DNA from: an uncultured Mycoplasmatota bacterium
GTDB lineage: Bacteria > Bacillota_I > Bacilli_A > RF39 > UBA660
Assembly: GCA_948467605.1 (NCBI GenBank)
Contig: CAOKET010000009.1
Location: 1 to 53,498 of the forward strand
Reading direction: 5' to 3'
Length of the DNA stretch: 53,498 bases
This document shows, in pieces, positions 17,919-24,225 of this stretch. A program made the translations under genes and the position numbers. Below the pieces are notes generated by a model. That model saw nothing but the letters and a program-made list of their open reading frames with translations, did not search any database and was not told where the DNA came from. Numbering within the stretch: position 1 is the stretch's first letter; each line of letters starts with the position of its first letter.

Positions 17919-17939
17919 GATGGATTAAGTCCATCTTTT
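17917..17939 (+). terminator. Intrinsic terminator after the Xre-membrane gene
   Basis: An 8-bp stem AAGATGGA / TCCATCTT with a 5-base loop, then TTA. The T tract is short. Confidence 0.75.
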
Positions 17940-17982
17940 AATATTATCTTATTTTTATCATATTATGATAAGGGGGATTAAT

Positions 17983-18591
17983 ATGTATCAGTTACCAGAA
18001 CTTAACTATTCATTTGATGAGTTAGAACCATATATTGACACTCATACTGTTGGATTACATTATCACAAACATGAACAAAACTACTTAAATAAACTAAACC
18101 AATTATTAATTAAAAATAATTATGACTATCATTATAGTTTAGATGAATTAATATATCATATAAACGAATTTCCAAAAAATGATTGGGATGATATTTTATT
18201 TAACTTAGGTGGTGTATTAAATCATAACCTGTATTGGAAAAGTATGAGTCCAAAGCATATACTTCCATATGGTAAGTTAAAGTTATATATTGAAAGAAAA
18301 TATGGAAGTTATGATAATTTATGGAGCAAGATAAAAGAAAAAGCGCTATCATTAAAGGGTTCAGGATATACATTTTTAGTTCTAAATAGAAATTATGATT
18401 TAGAAATCATTAACACTTTAAATCAAACAACACCATTATCAATGGGGTATATGCCTCTTTTTAATATAGATATGTGGGAGCATGCATATTATTTAAACTA
18501 TAAAAATGAAAAAGAAAACTATATTGATAATTTTAAAAAAATTGCAGATTTTACGAATGCTAGTAATATTTTTAATAATATTGTAATTTAA
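17983..18591 (+). CDS. sodA: Fe/Mn superoxide dismutase
   Basis: A 202-residue enzyme converting superoxide to oxygen and hydrogen peroxide. The ligands of the Fe/Mn family are visible: the first His in VGLHYHKHEQNY (about residues 22-33), the second in GGVLNHNLYW (about 76), and Asp and His in IDMWEHAYYLNY (about residues 162-166). GSGYTFLVLN replaces the usual GSGWAWLV, so an active-site-adjacent Trp is changed. AGGGGG precedes the ATG at 17983. Metal preference cannot be decided by eye. With the superoxide reductase at 20658 the cell appears to carry two routes for superoxide removal. Confidence 0.92.
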   Translation: MYQLPELNYSFDELEPYIDTHTVGLHYHKHEQNYLNKLNQLLIKNNYDYHYSLDELIYHINEFPKNDWDDILFNLGGVLNHNLYWKSMSPKHILPYGKLKLYIERKYGSYDNLWSKIKEKALSLKGSGYTFLVLNRNYDLEIINTLNQTTPLSMGYMPLFNIDMWEHAYYLNYKNEKENYIDNFKKIADFTNASNIFNNIVI

Positions 18592-18599
18592 TAATTTTA

Positions 18600-18628
18600 T
18601 TGACAATATAACTACATTTTAATATAAT
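18600..18628 (+). promoter_or_regulatory. Promoter of the gene at 18663
   Basis: TTGACA, a 17-base spacer and TATAAT, 34 bases before the start codon. Confidence 0.88.
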
Positions 18629-18662
18629 AAAGTTCATCCTATTACATTATTGGAGGTTTTAC

Positions 18663-19238
18663 ATGAAAGATGAAGTAGCACAAAGCTTAAGAGAAAAATA
18701 TGAAGAAAAAAAAGAAGATATAGAATTTTATACTAAAGTAAAAAAGGAACAAAAATCATTAGAAGAATTTTTAAAAAATTTCCATGTTGTAGAAAGATAT
18801 ATTGAATTAACTAGAATGCTAAAAAGAACAAAAATTGATTTAAAAAGAGACTGGACAGATAGTGAAATCTTAAAATCTGTAATAACACCTTGGTGCTTAA
18901 CTAGCCAAATGGATTATGAAGATAAAAATGGTTTATGGGTTTGCTTAGGTACTTATAAATATGATATTGATACACTTGTACAAACAAATAGAGATGACCC
19001 TAAGGCACGTTTTAGAAAATATCTTTACTTAGAAGCAACTATAGATTATACTATAACTTTAGATATAAACGAAAGTAAAGAATTTGAACAACAACATACT
19101 ATAGTATTCCTTAAGAAAAATAATGAGGAAGAATTTTATAAGTTACAAAGAAGATATATAGAAAAAGCAGTATTAGAATCACCTGAAAAAGCAAAAAAAC
19201 ATATTTTAAATTCAACTAGAAAAAATAGAAAAATATAA
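18663..19238 (+). CDS. Unknown 191-residue protein
   Basis: A 191-residue soluble protein with a charged helical N-terminal half (EKYEEKKEDIEFY, KKEQKSLEEFL) and a mixed beta-rich middle (KNGLWVCLGTYKYDID). The C-terminus is basic. There is no signal peptide and no membrane segment. It starts after TTGGAGG and has its own promoter and terminator. It lies between superoxide dismutase and rarA without sharing an operon with either. I do not recognise the family. Confidence 0.78.
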   Translation: MKDEVAQSLREKYEEKKEDIEFYTKVKKEQKSLEEFLKNFHVVERYIELTRMLKRTKIDLKRDWTDSEILKSVITPWCLTSQMDYEDKNGLWVCLGTYKYDIDTLVQTNRDDPKARFRKYLYLEATIDYTITLDINESKEFEQQHTIVFLKKNNEEEFYKLQRRYIEKAVLESPEKAKKHILNSTRKNRKI

Positions 19239-19247
19239 ATTATTTTT

Positions 19248-19275
19248 AAGTGCAATATAAATTATTGTACTTTTT
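19248..19275 (+). terminator. Intrinsic terminator after the 18663 gene
   Basis: A 10-bp stem AAGTGCAATA / TATTGTACTT with one G-U pair and a 5-base loop, then T residues. Confidence 0.85.
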
Positions 19276-19308
19276 ATATGTTATAATTGTTTTAAGGAAG
19301 TGGTAAAT

Positions 19309-20619
19309 ATGTATGATTTGTTTGAAGAAAAAAAAGATTTTGAATATAAACCACTAGCAGAAAAAATGAGACCAAATAACCTAGATGAATTTTTTGGACA
19401 AGAAGATATAGTAGGTATTAATTCACCAATTAGAAAAATGATTGAATCAGACAACATTTCATCGATGATTTTATGGGGACCACCAGGGGTAGGAAAAACA
19501 ACCTTAGCAAAAATAATTGCTAATCAAACTAATTCCTCATTCAAAGAACTTAGTGCAGTTACCTCTGGAATTAAGGAAATAAAAGAACTAATAGAAATAT
19601 CAAAATATAATAAAATGAGTGGCAAAAAAACAATACTTTTTGTAGATGAAATTCATAGATTTAATAAAGCACAACAAGATGCATTTTTACCATATGTAGA
19701 AAACGGAGATATTATATTAATAGGAGCAACTACTGAAAATCCATCTTTTGAAGTAAACTCTGCCTTACTTTCTAGAACAAAAGTATATGTATTAAAAAGT
19801 TTAACTCAAGAAGAAATAATTAGTATTTTAAAAAGGGCGCTAGAAAATTCTAGTGAATATGATAATGTTATAATTGATGATGAATGCCTTTCTATTATAT
19901 CAAGTATAAGTAATGGAGATGCTAGAAGTGCTCTTAATACCTTAGAAAATGTAATTAACGTTACTCAAACTAAAAATAATAAAAGAACCATACAGAAAAA
20001 ATCATTAGAAAAAATATTACAAAGCAAAATATACCTTTATGATAAAAATGGAGAAGAACATTATAATTTGATTTCTGCATTACATAAATCAATGAGAAAT
20101 AGTGATCCAGATGCAGCACTTTACTATTTAGCAAGAATGATAGAAGCAGGTGAAAACCCATTATATGTTGCTAGACGCCTAATTAGATTCGCATCAGAAG
20201 ATATTGGACTTGCTAATTCAAATGCCCTAACACAGGCAATAAATGCTTATCAAGCAGCACACTATATTGGACTACCTGAGTGCAATGTAAATCTAGCACA
20301 AGCAGTTGTTTACCTAAGTGTCTCACCAAAATCAAATTCATTATATAAAGCATATGAAACAGTAAAAAAAGATGCCATAAAAACTGCAAATGAAAAAGTA
20401 CCATTACACTTAAGAAACAAAGTTACAAAATTAGATGATGAACTTGGATATGGAGATGGCTATGAATATGCACATGACTGCAAAAATAAAGTATCAAGTA
20501 TGACATGTTTACCAGAAACACTAAAGGATAAAAAATACTATATTCCTGGTACAAGTGGAAATGAAAAAAATATAAAAGAAATATTAAAAAATATAAACAA
20601 TTTAAAACAAGAAAACTAA
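19309..20619 (+). CDS. rarA: Replication-associated recombination protein RarA (MgsA), AAA+ ATPase
   Basis: A 436-residue AAA+ ATPase acting at stalled replication forks. Walker A is GPPGVGKTT (about residue 55), Walker B is FVDEIHRF (about 108) and sensor 1 is [11 protein letters not shown] (about 140). The C-terminal region has the family blocks [31 protein letters not shown] and [11 protein letters not shown]. Length matches the family. I start at the ATG at 19309, after AAGGAAGTGG; a GTG at 19300 overlaps that ribosome-binding site. The desulfoferrodoxin gene follows after 38 bases, so the two may be co-transcribed. Confidence 0.95.
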   Translation: MYDLFEEKKDFEYKPLAEKMRPNNLDEFFGQEDIVGINSPIRKMIESDNISSMILWGPPGVGKTTLAKIIANQTNSSFKELSAVTSGIKEIKELIEISKYNKMSGKKTILFVDEIHRFNKAQQDAFLPYVENGDIILIGATTENPSFEVNSALLSRTKVYVLKSLTQEEIISILKRALENSSEYDNVIIDDECLSIISSISNGDARSALNTLENVINVTQTKNNKRTIQKKSLEKILQSKIYLYDKNGEEHYNLISALHKSMRNSDPDAALYYLARMIEAGENPLYVARRLIRFASEDIGLANSNALTQAINAYQAAHYIGLPECNVNLAQAVVYLSVSPKSNSLYKAYETVKKDAIKTANEKVPLHLRNKVTKLDDELGYGDGYEYAHDCKNKVSSMTCLPETLKDKKYYIPGTSGNEKNIKEILKNINNLKQEN

Positions 20620-20657
20620 TAATAAGTGATATAATATTTATGAAAGGTCGTGATTAA

Positions 20658-21035
20658 ATGAATAATTTAGTAATAAAAAAATGTATGAAATGTGGTGCAG
20701 TTGTAAAAGTAATTAATGATTGTAGTTGTAATGATTGTGGAATTAAATGTTGTAGTGAAACAATGGATGTATTGGAAGCAAACAAAACAGATGCCTCATT
20801 TGAAAAACATATTCCAACATACGAAATAAAGGATGATAAAATAATTGTTACAGTAAATCATGCAATGGAAGATGAACACTTTATAGAATGGATATCTCTT
20901 GTGTCAGATAATAAAGAACAACTATTTAAACTAAATCCAAATGATGAAGCAAAATGTATATTTGAATACATTCCTAATTCAACTATTTATTCTTATTGTA
21001 ATAAACATGGACTTTGGAAAATAGATGTAAAATAA
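20658..21035 (+). CDS. dfx: Desulfoferrodoxin / superoxide reductase
   Basis: A 125-residue iron protein reducing superoxide to hydrogen peroxide without releasing oxygen, typical of anaerobes. The N-terminal desulforedoxin-like centre has CMKCG (residues 9-12) and an adjacent Cys pair (KCC, near 30), with two further Cys (CSCNDC) between. The reductase domain carries the ligands EKHIPTY (about 49), HAMEDEH (about 70-76) and YCNKHGLW (about 114-121). The extra Cys residues between the two halves of the first centre are unlike the usual Gly-rich loop. A terminator follows. Confidence 0.93.
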   Translation: MNNLVIKKCMKCGAVVKVINDCSCNDCGIKCCSETMDVLEANKTDASFEKHIPTYEIKDDKIIVTVNHAMEDEHFIEWISLVSDNKEQLFKLNPNDEAKCIFEYIPNSTIYSYCNKHGLWKIDVK

Positions 21036-21041
21036 TAAAAT

Positions 21042-21078
21042 AATAATAAGGGTATGAATATTTCATACCCTTATTATT
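21042..21078 (+). terminator. Strong hairpin after the superoxide reductase gene
   Basis: A perfect 17-bp stem beginning AATAATAAGGGTATGAA with a 3-base loop. The ends supply short T/A tracts on both strands, so it could act in either direction. Confidence 0.8.
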
Positions 21079-21150
21079 ATGTAAATACCTATATACAAAT
21101 TCTTTACATAAATATAAAAAAATTTATAAAATATAAAAAAATATATGTTA

Positions 21151-21184
21151 TTTTATAATAGTAGGGAATACTACTATTATAAAA
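21151..21184 (+). promoter_or_regulatory. 14-bp perfect inverted repeat before the dehydrogenase gene
   Basis: TTTTATAATAGTAG and CTACTATTATAAAA flank six bases (GGAATA) immediately before the ribosome-binding site GGAGATG. The left arm contains a TATAAT that may be the -10, although no good -35 is visible. It may be an operator overlapping the promoter or a hairpin near the start of the mRNA. Confidence 0.6.
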
Positions 21185-21197
21185 TGGAGATGATTAT

Positions 21198-22232
21198 ATG
21201 AAAAGTGTTGCAATAAAGGATATAAGACAATTTGAAATAAAAGAAATAGAAGAACCAAAAACTGAAGAAGGAAAAGTAACTATTGCCATAGAAAAATGTG
21301 GTATATGTGGTTCTGATATACATTATTGGGAAAAAGGAGAACCTAAAGGATTAGTAATGGGACATGAATACTGTGGTATTGTTACAAATAAAGATGGTAG
21401 AGAGGATTTAAAAGAAGGAGATAGAGTAACTGCACTTCCTATTAGTCCATGTGGAAAATGTGAAGCATGTCTAAGTGGAAATGTACAATATTGTCCTGAA
21501 ACTTGGACACATGCTACTGGTTTATCGCTAGATAACCCAGGTGGCCTAACAACAAAAATAAATGTTAGAAGTGATATGGTAATAAAAGTTCCAGATGAAG
21601 TAACAGATGAAGAAGCTGCAATGGTAGAACCAACTGCAGTGGGACTTCATGCAATAAATCTAGCAGATATTAAAATAGGAGATAATGTATTAGTGATTGG
21701 TGGTGGAATAATTGGATTAGTATCTGCAATGTTTGCTAAAAGTAGAGGTGCTAATTCAGTTATAGTATCTGAAACAAATGAAGAGCGTGGTAAAAAGGCA
21801 GTAGAATTAGGTGTTGCTGATTGCTTTATAGATGCGACAAAAGAGGATGCAATAAAAACAATGTTAGAAAAATCAAATGGTGGATTTGATAAAGTAATAG
21901 AATGTTGTGGAAATGCACCTGCAGTATCAACAGCACTTACAGTAGCAAAACCAGGCGGAACAGTTGTATTAGTAGGAGTTGCAACTGAACCTATAACAAT
22001 ACCTACAGTACTAGCAGTAATGAGAGAACTTAAAGTTTTAGGTGCAATTGCATATACAAAAGAAGAATTTCAAAAATGCCTTGATTTAATGGCTGCAAAA
22101 GAAATAGATGTAACTAAATTTATATCTGAAATAGTAGGATTAGAACAAGTACAAGAATCATATGAAAAATTAACATCAGGTACTTCTGATGTAATAAAGA
22201 TACTAGTAGATCCAAACGAAGATAATATATAA
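21198..22232 (+). CDS. Zinc-dependent medium-chain alcohol/polyol dehydrogenase
   Basis: A 344-residue NAD(P)-dependent dehydrogenase of the sorbitol/threonine/butanediol dehydrogenase type. The catalytic zinc site is given by CGICGSD (about residues 35-41) and GHEYCG (about 56). The structural zinc site is the four-Cys block CGKCEACLSGNVQYC (about 84-98). The nucleotide-binding Rossmann motif is GGGIIGL (about 162-168). The exact substrate cannot be told from sequence. It stands alone after a palindromic leader that suggests specific regulation. Confidence 0.9.
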   Translation: MKSVAIKDIRQFEIKEIEEPKTEEGKVTIAIEKCGICGSDIHYWEKGEPKGLVMGHEYCGIVTNKDGREDLKEGDRVTALPISPCGKCEACLSGNVQYCPETWTHATGLSLDNPGGLTTKINVRSDMVIKVPDEVTDEEAAMVEPTAVGLHAINLADIKIGDNVLVIGGGIIGLVSAMFAKSRGANSVIVSETNEERGKKAVELGVADCFIDATKEDAIKTMLEKSNGGFDKVIECCGNAPAVSTALTVAKPGGTVVLVGVATEPITIPTVLAVMRELKVLGAIAYTKEEFQKCLDLMAAKEIDVTKFISEIVGLEQVQESYEKLTSGTSDVIKILVDPNEDNI

Positions 22233-22251
22233 CAGCACATTTAAAATGTTC

Positions 22252-22280
22252 TTGATAAAGATACAGTTTTATGATAAAAT
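22252..22280 (+). promoter_or_regulatory. Promoter of the candidate antitoxin RNA
   Basis: TTGATA, a 17-base spacer and TAAAAT; the predicted transcription start is about 22287. No gene with a ribosome-binding site follows on this strand before the terminator at 22359-22395, so the product is a short RNA. Confidence 0.65.
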
Positions 22281-22309
22281 GTATATAGATGAAGGAAACT
22301 TCATAAAAT

Positions 22310-22349
22310 AAAAAAGGATACATTTGATTGTGTGAATCAAATGCAATCC
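22310..22349 (-). terminator. Terminator of the candidate toxin mRNA
   Basis: On the minus strand GGAT, CATTTGATT and their complements form a 13-pair stem with small bulges and a CACAC loop, followed by six T. It lies within the antisense RNA gene, giving a toxin transcript of about 240 bases. Confidence 0.75.
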
Positions 22350-22358
22350 CTTGGGATG

Positions 22359-22395
22359 CATCTGAAATCAACTAATGTTGAAATCAGATGTTTTT
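22359..22395 (+). terminator. Terminator of the candidate antitoxin RNA
   Basis: CATCTGA/TCAGATG and TCAAC/GTTGA form a stem interrupted by an A-A internal loop, with a TAAT apex, followed by five T and further T-rich sequence. It lies directly beyond the stop codon of the convergent toxin gene. Confidence 0.8.
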
Positions 22396-22396
22396 A

Positions 22397-22474
22397 TTAT
22401 TTAAATAGTAAGGTGATTACTATGAAGAATAATAGTAGAATTACAATAAATTGAGAAATTTCTCTTTTAGTCAT
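22397..22474 (-). CDS. Candidate type I toxin, 25-residue hydrophobic peptide
   Basis: A 25-codon reading frame: MTKREISQ, then about sixteen almost uninterrupted hydrophobic residues (positions 9-24), then a final Lys and two stop codons. This is one membrane helix with a charged start, the form of Fst, TxpA, BsrG or Ldr-type toxins, although I do not recognise the particular family. The ribosome-binding site AAAGGTGGTGG lies five bases before the ATG and is exceptionally strong. It is largely sequestered by a hairpin (22486-22516). A strong promoter lies at 22553-22581 and a convergent antisense RNA covers the 3' end. The evidence is architectural; toxicity is inference. The frame is too short to rely on coding statistics. 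Confidence 0.62.
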   Translation of the reverse strand: MTKREISQFIVILLLFFIVITLLFK

Positions 22475-22485
22475 AATTACCACCA

Positions 22486-22516
22486 CCTTTCTTTTATCAT
22501 TAGATAAATAGAAAGG
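22486..22516 (-). promoter_or_regulatory. Hairpin sequestering the toxin ribosome-binding site
   Basis: In the minus-strand mRNA, CCTTTCTATTTATC pairs with GATAAAAGAAAGG across a TAAT loop, 13 pairs with one bulged A. The right arm includes the start of the AAAGGTGGTGG ribosome-binding site of the 25-residue peptide, so translation should be inhibited until the hairpin opens. Confidence 0.7.
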
Positions 22517-22552
22517 GAAAGCACCTGATATATTTCAAATGTATCCTTTAAA

Positions 22553-22581
22553 ATTATATCAAACATAATTTCGAGTTGCAA
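22553..22581 (-). promoter_or_regulatory. Promoter of the candidate toxin mRNA
   Basis: On the minus strand: TTGCAA (22581-22576), a 17-base spacer and TATAAT (22558-22553). The predicted start near 22546 places the 5' end within the AAAGGATACATTTGA repeat. Confidence 0.75.
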
Positions 22582-22629
22582 TGCTTTTGCATTATAAAAA
22601 TTAGATAAATTAGATAAATATAACGTCAT

Positions 22630-22663
22630 AAAATATTGTATATCCATTTACAATATTTTTTTT
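22630..22663 (+). terminator. Terminator-like hairpin overlapping the TetR -35
   Basis: An 11-bp stem AAAATATTGTA / TACAATATTTT with an 8-base loop, then T residues. It overlaps the -35 (TTTACA) of the TetR promoter. No upstream + strand gene clearly needs it; it may insulate the TetR operon from the toxin-antitoxin locus. Confidence 0.65.
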
Positions 22664-22675
22664 ATTTGATATAAT
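22647..22675 (+). promoter_or_regulatory. Promoter of the TetR-ABC operon
   Basis: TTTACA, a 17-base spacer and TATAAT, followed within nine bases by the palindromic operator at 22684-22705. Confidence 0.8.
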
Positions 22676-22683
22676 AACACTCG

Positions 22684-22705
22684 ATATATATCATATGATA
22701 TATAT
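22684..22705 (+). promoter_or_regulatory. Probable TetR autoregulatory operator
   Basis: ATATATATCAT followed directly by ATGATATATAT, a perfect 22-base palindrome at the expected transcription start and just before AAGGAGG and the TetR start codon. The location and symmetry suit a TetR dimer. Confidence 0.7.
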
Positions 22706-22716
22706 AAGGAGGAACT

Positions 22717-23286
22717 ATGCCACCAATAAAAAAAATAAATAAAGAAGACATAATAAATACGGGCTATAATATTGCTAAAAAGTATGGTATGGAAGGAGTT
22801 AATGCAAGAAGAATTGCAAAAGAATTAAATTGTTCAATACAACCAATATTTCATAATTTTCTAAATATGGATGAGTTAAAAAATGAAGTATTAGAAAGAA
22901 TTAAACAGACATATAAGTCATATATTAAAGAAAATATTGACAAAGAAAAACCATATAAACAAATTGGATTAGGATATATTAAATTTGCAAAAAATGAACC
23001 AATATTATTTAAAATATTATTTATGAGTGAATATAATATCTCACCAATTGATTTAATTACTTCTGATTCTACATATAAAGATATTTCAGAATATGCCTCT
23101 TCTGCAACTGACATAGATAAAAATAATATAGATAAATTTCATCTTAAAATGTGGATATTTACTCATGGTATAGCAACACTTATTGCTAGTAATACTTGCA
23201 CATTTACTAATGATGAAATAAGTGAAATGCTAACAGAAGAATTTAATGCACTAATGAAATTAAAGAGTGAAAAAGGAGATAAATAA
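22717..23286 (+). CDS. TetR-family transcriptional regulator
   Basis: A 189-residue regulator. The N-terminal helix-turn-helix (about residues 10-55) reads GYNIAKKYGMEGVNARRIAKELNCSIQPIFHNF, matching the TetR signature. The C-terminal ligand domain contains GYIKFAKNEPILFKILFM, found in the WHG-type TetR subgroup. AAGGAGG precedes the ATG. It is translationally close (no gap) to the ABC ATPase gene and has a palindromic operator at its promoter. It should repress the efflux operon until a ligand binds; the ligand is unknown. Confidence 0.92.
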   Translation: MPPIKKINKEDIINTGYNIAKKYGMEGVNARRIAKELNCSIQPIFHNFLNMDELKNEVLERIKQTYKSYIKENIDKEKPYKQIGLGYIKFAKNEPILFKILFMSEYNISPIDLITSDSTYKDISEYASSATDIDKNNIDKFHLKMWIFTHGIATLIASNTCTFTNDEISEMLTEEFNALMKLKSEKGDK

Positions 23287-24225
23287 ATGAAAAATATAAT
23301 AGAAGTAAAAAATCTTACTAAAAAGTATAAAAATACAAAAGCAATTGATGATTTATCTTTTAATGTTAAAGAAGGAGAAATACTAGGACTTCTAGGACCT
23401 AATGGTAGTGGCAAATCAACAACTATTAATTGTATATTATCTCTTCTTAATTTTGATTCAGGTATAATAGAAATATTTGGAAAAAAGATGAATACAAATG
23501 CCTATGATATTAAAGAAAAAATAGGGGTTGTATTTCAAGAAGTAGCAGTTTTTAATGAACTTACAGTATATGAAAATATAGATTATTTTTGTGGGCTTTA
23601 TATTAAAGATAAAATAAAAAGAAAAGAGTATATAGAAGATGCGATTAAATTAGTTGGACTAGAGGACTTTAAAAAGTATTATCCAAAACAATTATCTGGT
23701 GGTTTACTTAGAAGATTAAATATTGCCTGTGGAATAGCACATAAACCAAAATTAATATTCCTAGATGAACCAACAGTCGCAGTTGATCCTCAAAGCAGAA
23801 ATAATATATTAGATGGTATAAAAAAACTTGCTAGTGAAGGTGCAACTATCGTATATACGACACACTATATGGAAGAAGTAGAGATATTATGTAATAGAGT
23901 AATTATATTAGATAGGGGTAAAATCATTGCAAGTGGAACTAATGAAGAGTTAAAGTTACTAACTAAAATAGAAGAAAAAGTAATAGTAGAAATTAATGAT
24001 TTAGATGAAAAATATATTAATGATATAAAGAAACAAAACAATGTTGATAGTGTATCATATAATGATAACAATTTAGTTATTTATTTTAAAAAAGGCAAAA
24101 ATAATATAGTATCTTTAATTGAATATTTAAAAAAAGAAAATATCATTTACAACAAAATATATTCAATGGTACCAACACTTAATGATGTATTTCTAGAACT
24201 TACTGGTAAGGAGTTAAGAGACTAA
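23287..24225 (+). CDS. ABC-2 type efflux ATP-binding protein
   Basis: A 312-residue cytoplasmic ATPase. Walker A is GPNGSGKST (about residue 38), the Q-loop is VVFQE, the signature is LSGGLLRR (about 137) and Walker B is LIFLDEPTVAVDP (about 157). The switch His lies in TTHYMEE. A C-terminal accessory domain of about 90 residues is usual for drug and antibiotic exporters such as LnrL, BcrA or DrrA. GGAG lies at the end of the tetR gene. The stop overlaps the ATG of the first permease (TAATG), so the complex is stoichiometrically coupled. Confidence 0.93.
   Translation: MKNIIEVKNLTKKYKNTKAIDDLSFNVKEGEILGLLGPNGSGKSTTINCILSLLNFDSGIIEIFGKKMNTNAYDIKEKIGVVFQEVAVFNELTVYENIDYFCGLYIKDKIKRKEYIEDAIKLVGLEDFKKYYPKQLSGGLLRRLNIACGIAHKPKLIFLDEPTVAVDPQSRNNILDGIKKLASEGATIVYTTHYMEEVEILCNRVIILDRGKIIASGTNEELKLLTKIEEKVIVEINDLDEKYINDIKKQNNVDSVSYNDNNLVIYFKKGKNNIVSLIEYLKKENIIYNKIYSMVPTLNDVFLELTGKELRD

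Larger units (their letters stand above)
22287..22396 (+). ncRNA. Candidate antitoxin (antisense) RNA of a type I toxin-antitoxin locus
   Basis: About 110 bases from the predicted start to the terminator, almost entirely foldable. A GAAA-tetraloop hairpin (22289-22304) is followed by CATTTGATT/AATCAAATG (22321-22343), ATGCaATCCC/GGGATGCAT (22341-22361) and the terminator hairpin. The toxin mRNA runs convergently and is predicted to end near 22308, so most of this RNA is perfectly complementary to the toxin 3' untranslated region. In addition TCAAATGCAATCCCTT (22337-22352) is nearly complementary to the toxin mRNA 5' end, because a direct repeat (TCAAATGTATCCTTT) lies at 22535. This layout parallels RatA/TxpA, SR4/BsrG and the direct-repeat design of par of pAD1. 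No transcript data are available; it is inferred from sequence. Confidence 0.6.
22313..22549. repeat. 15-bp perfect inverted repeat bracketing the toxin transcript
   Basis: AAAGGATACATTTGA at 22313-22327 and its exact complement TCAAATGTATCCTTT at 22535-22549. In the toxin mRNA these become the extreme 5' end and the 3' arm of the terminator, able to form a 15-pair long-range duplex. This resembles the fold-back element of hok and the 5'-3' closure of AapA1. Confidence 0.85.

Noticed and set aside
22422..22454. Plus-strand ten-codon frame MKNNSRITIN with AAGGTGA upstream
   Set aside because: It lies antisense to the hydrophobic peptide gene, downstream of the antitoxin terminator, and has no promoter of its own. 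The minus-strand frame has the stronger supporting signals.
22313..22549. Inverted repeats as ends of a small mobile element (MITE)
   Set aside because: No target-site duplication is seen, and the repeats coincide with the start and terminator of a promoter-driven transcript, which explains them better. A search for further copies in the genome would reopen this.
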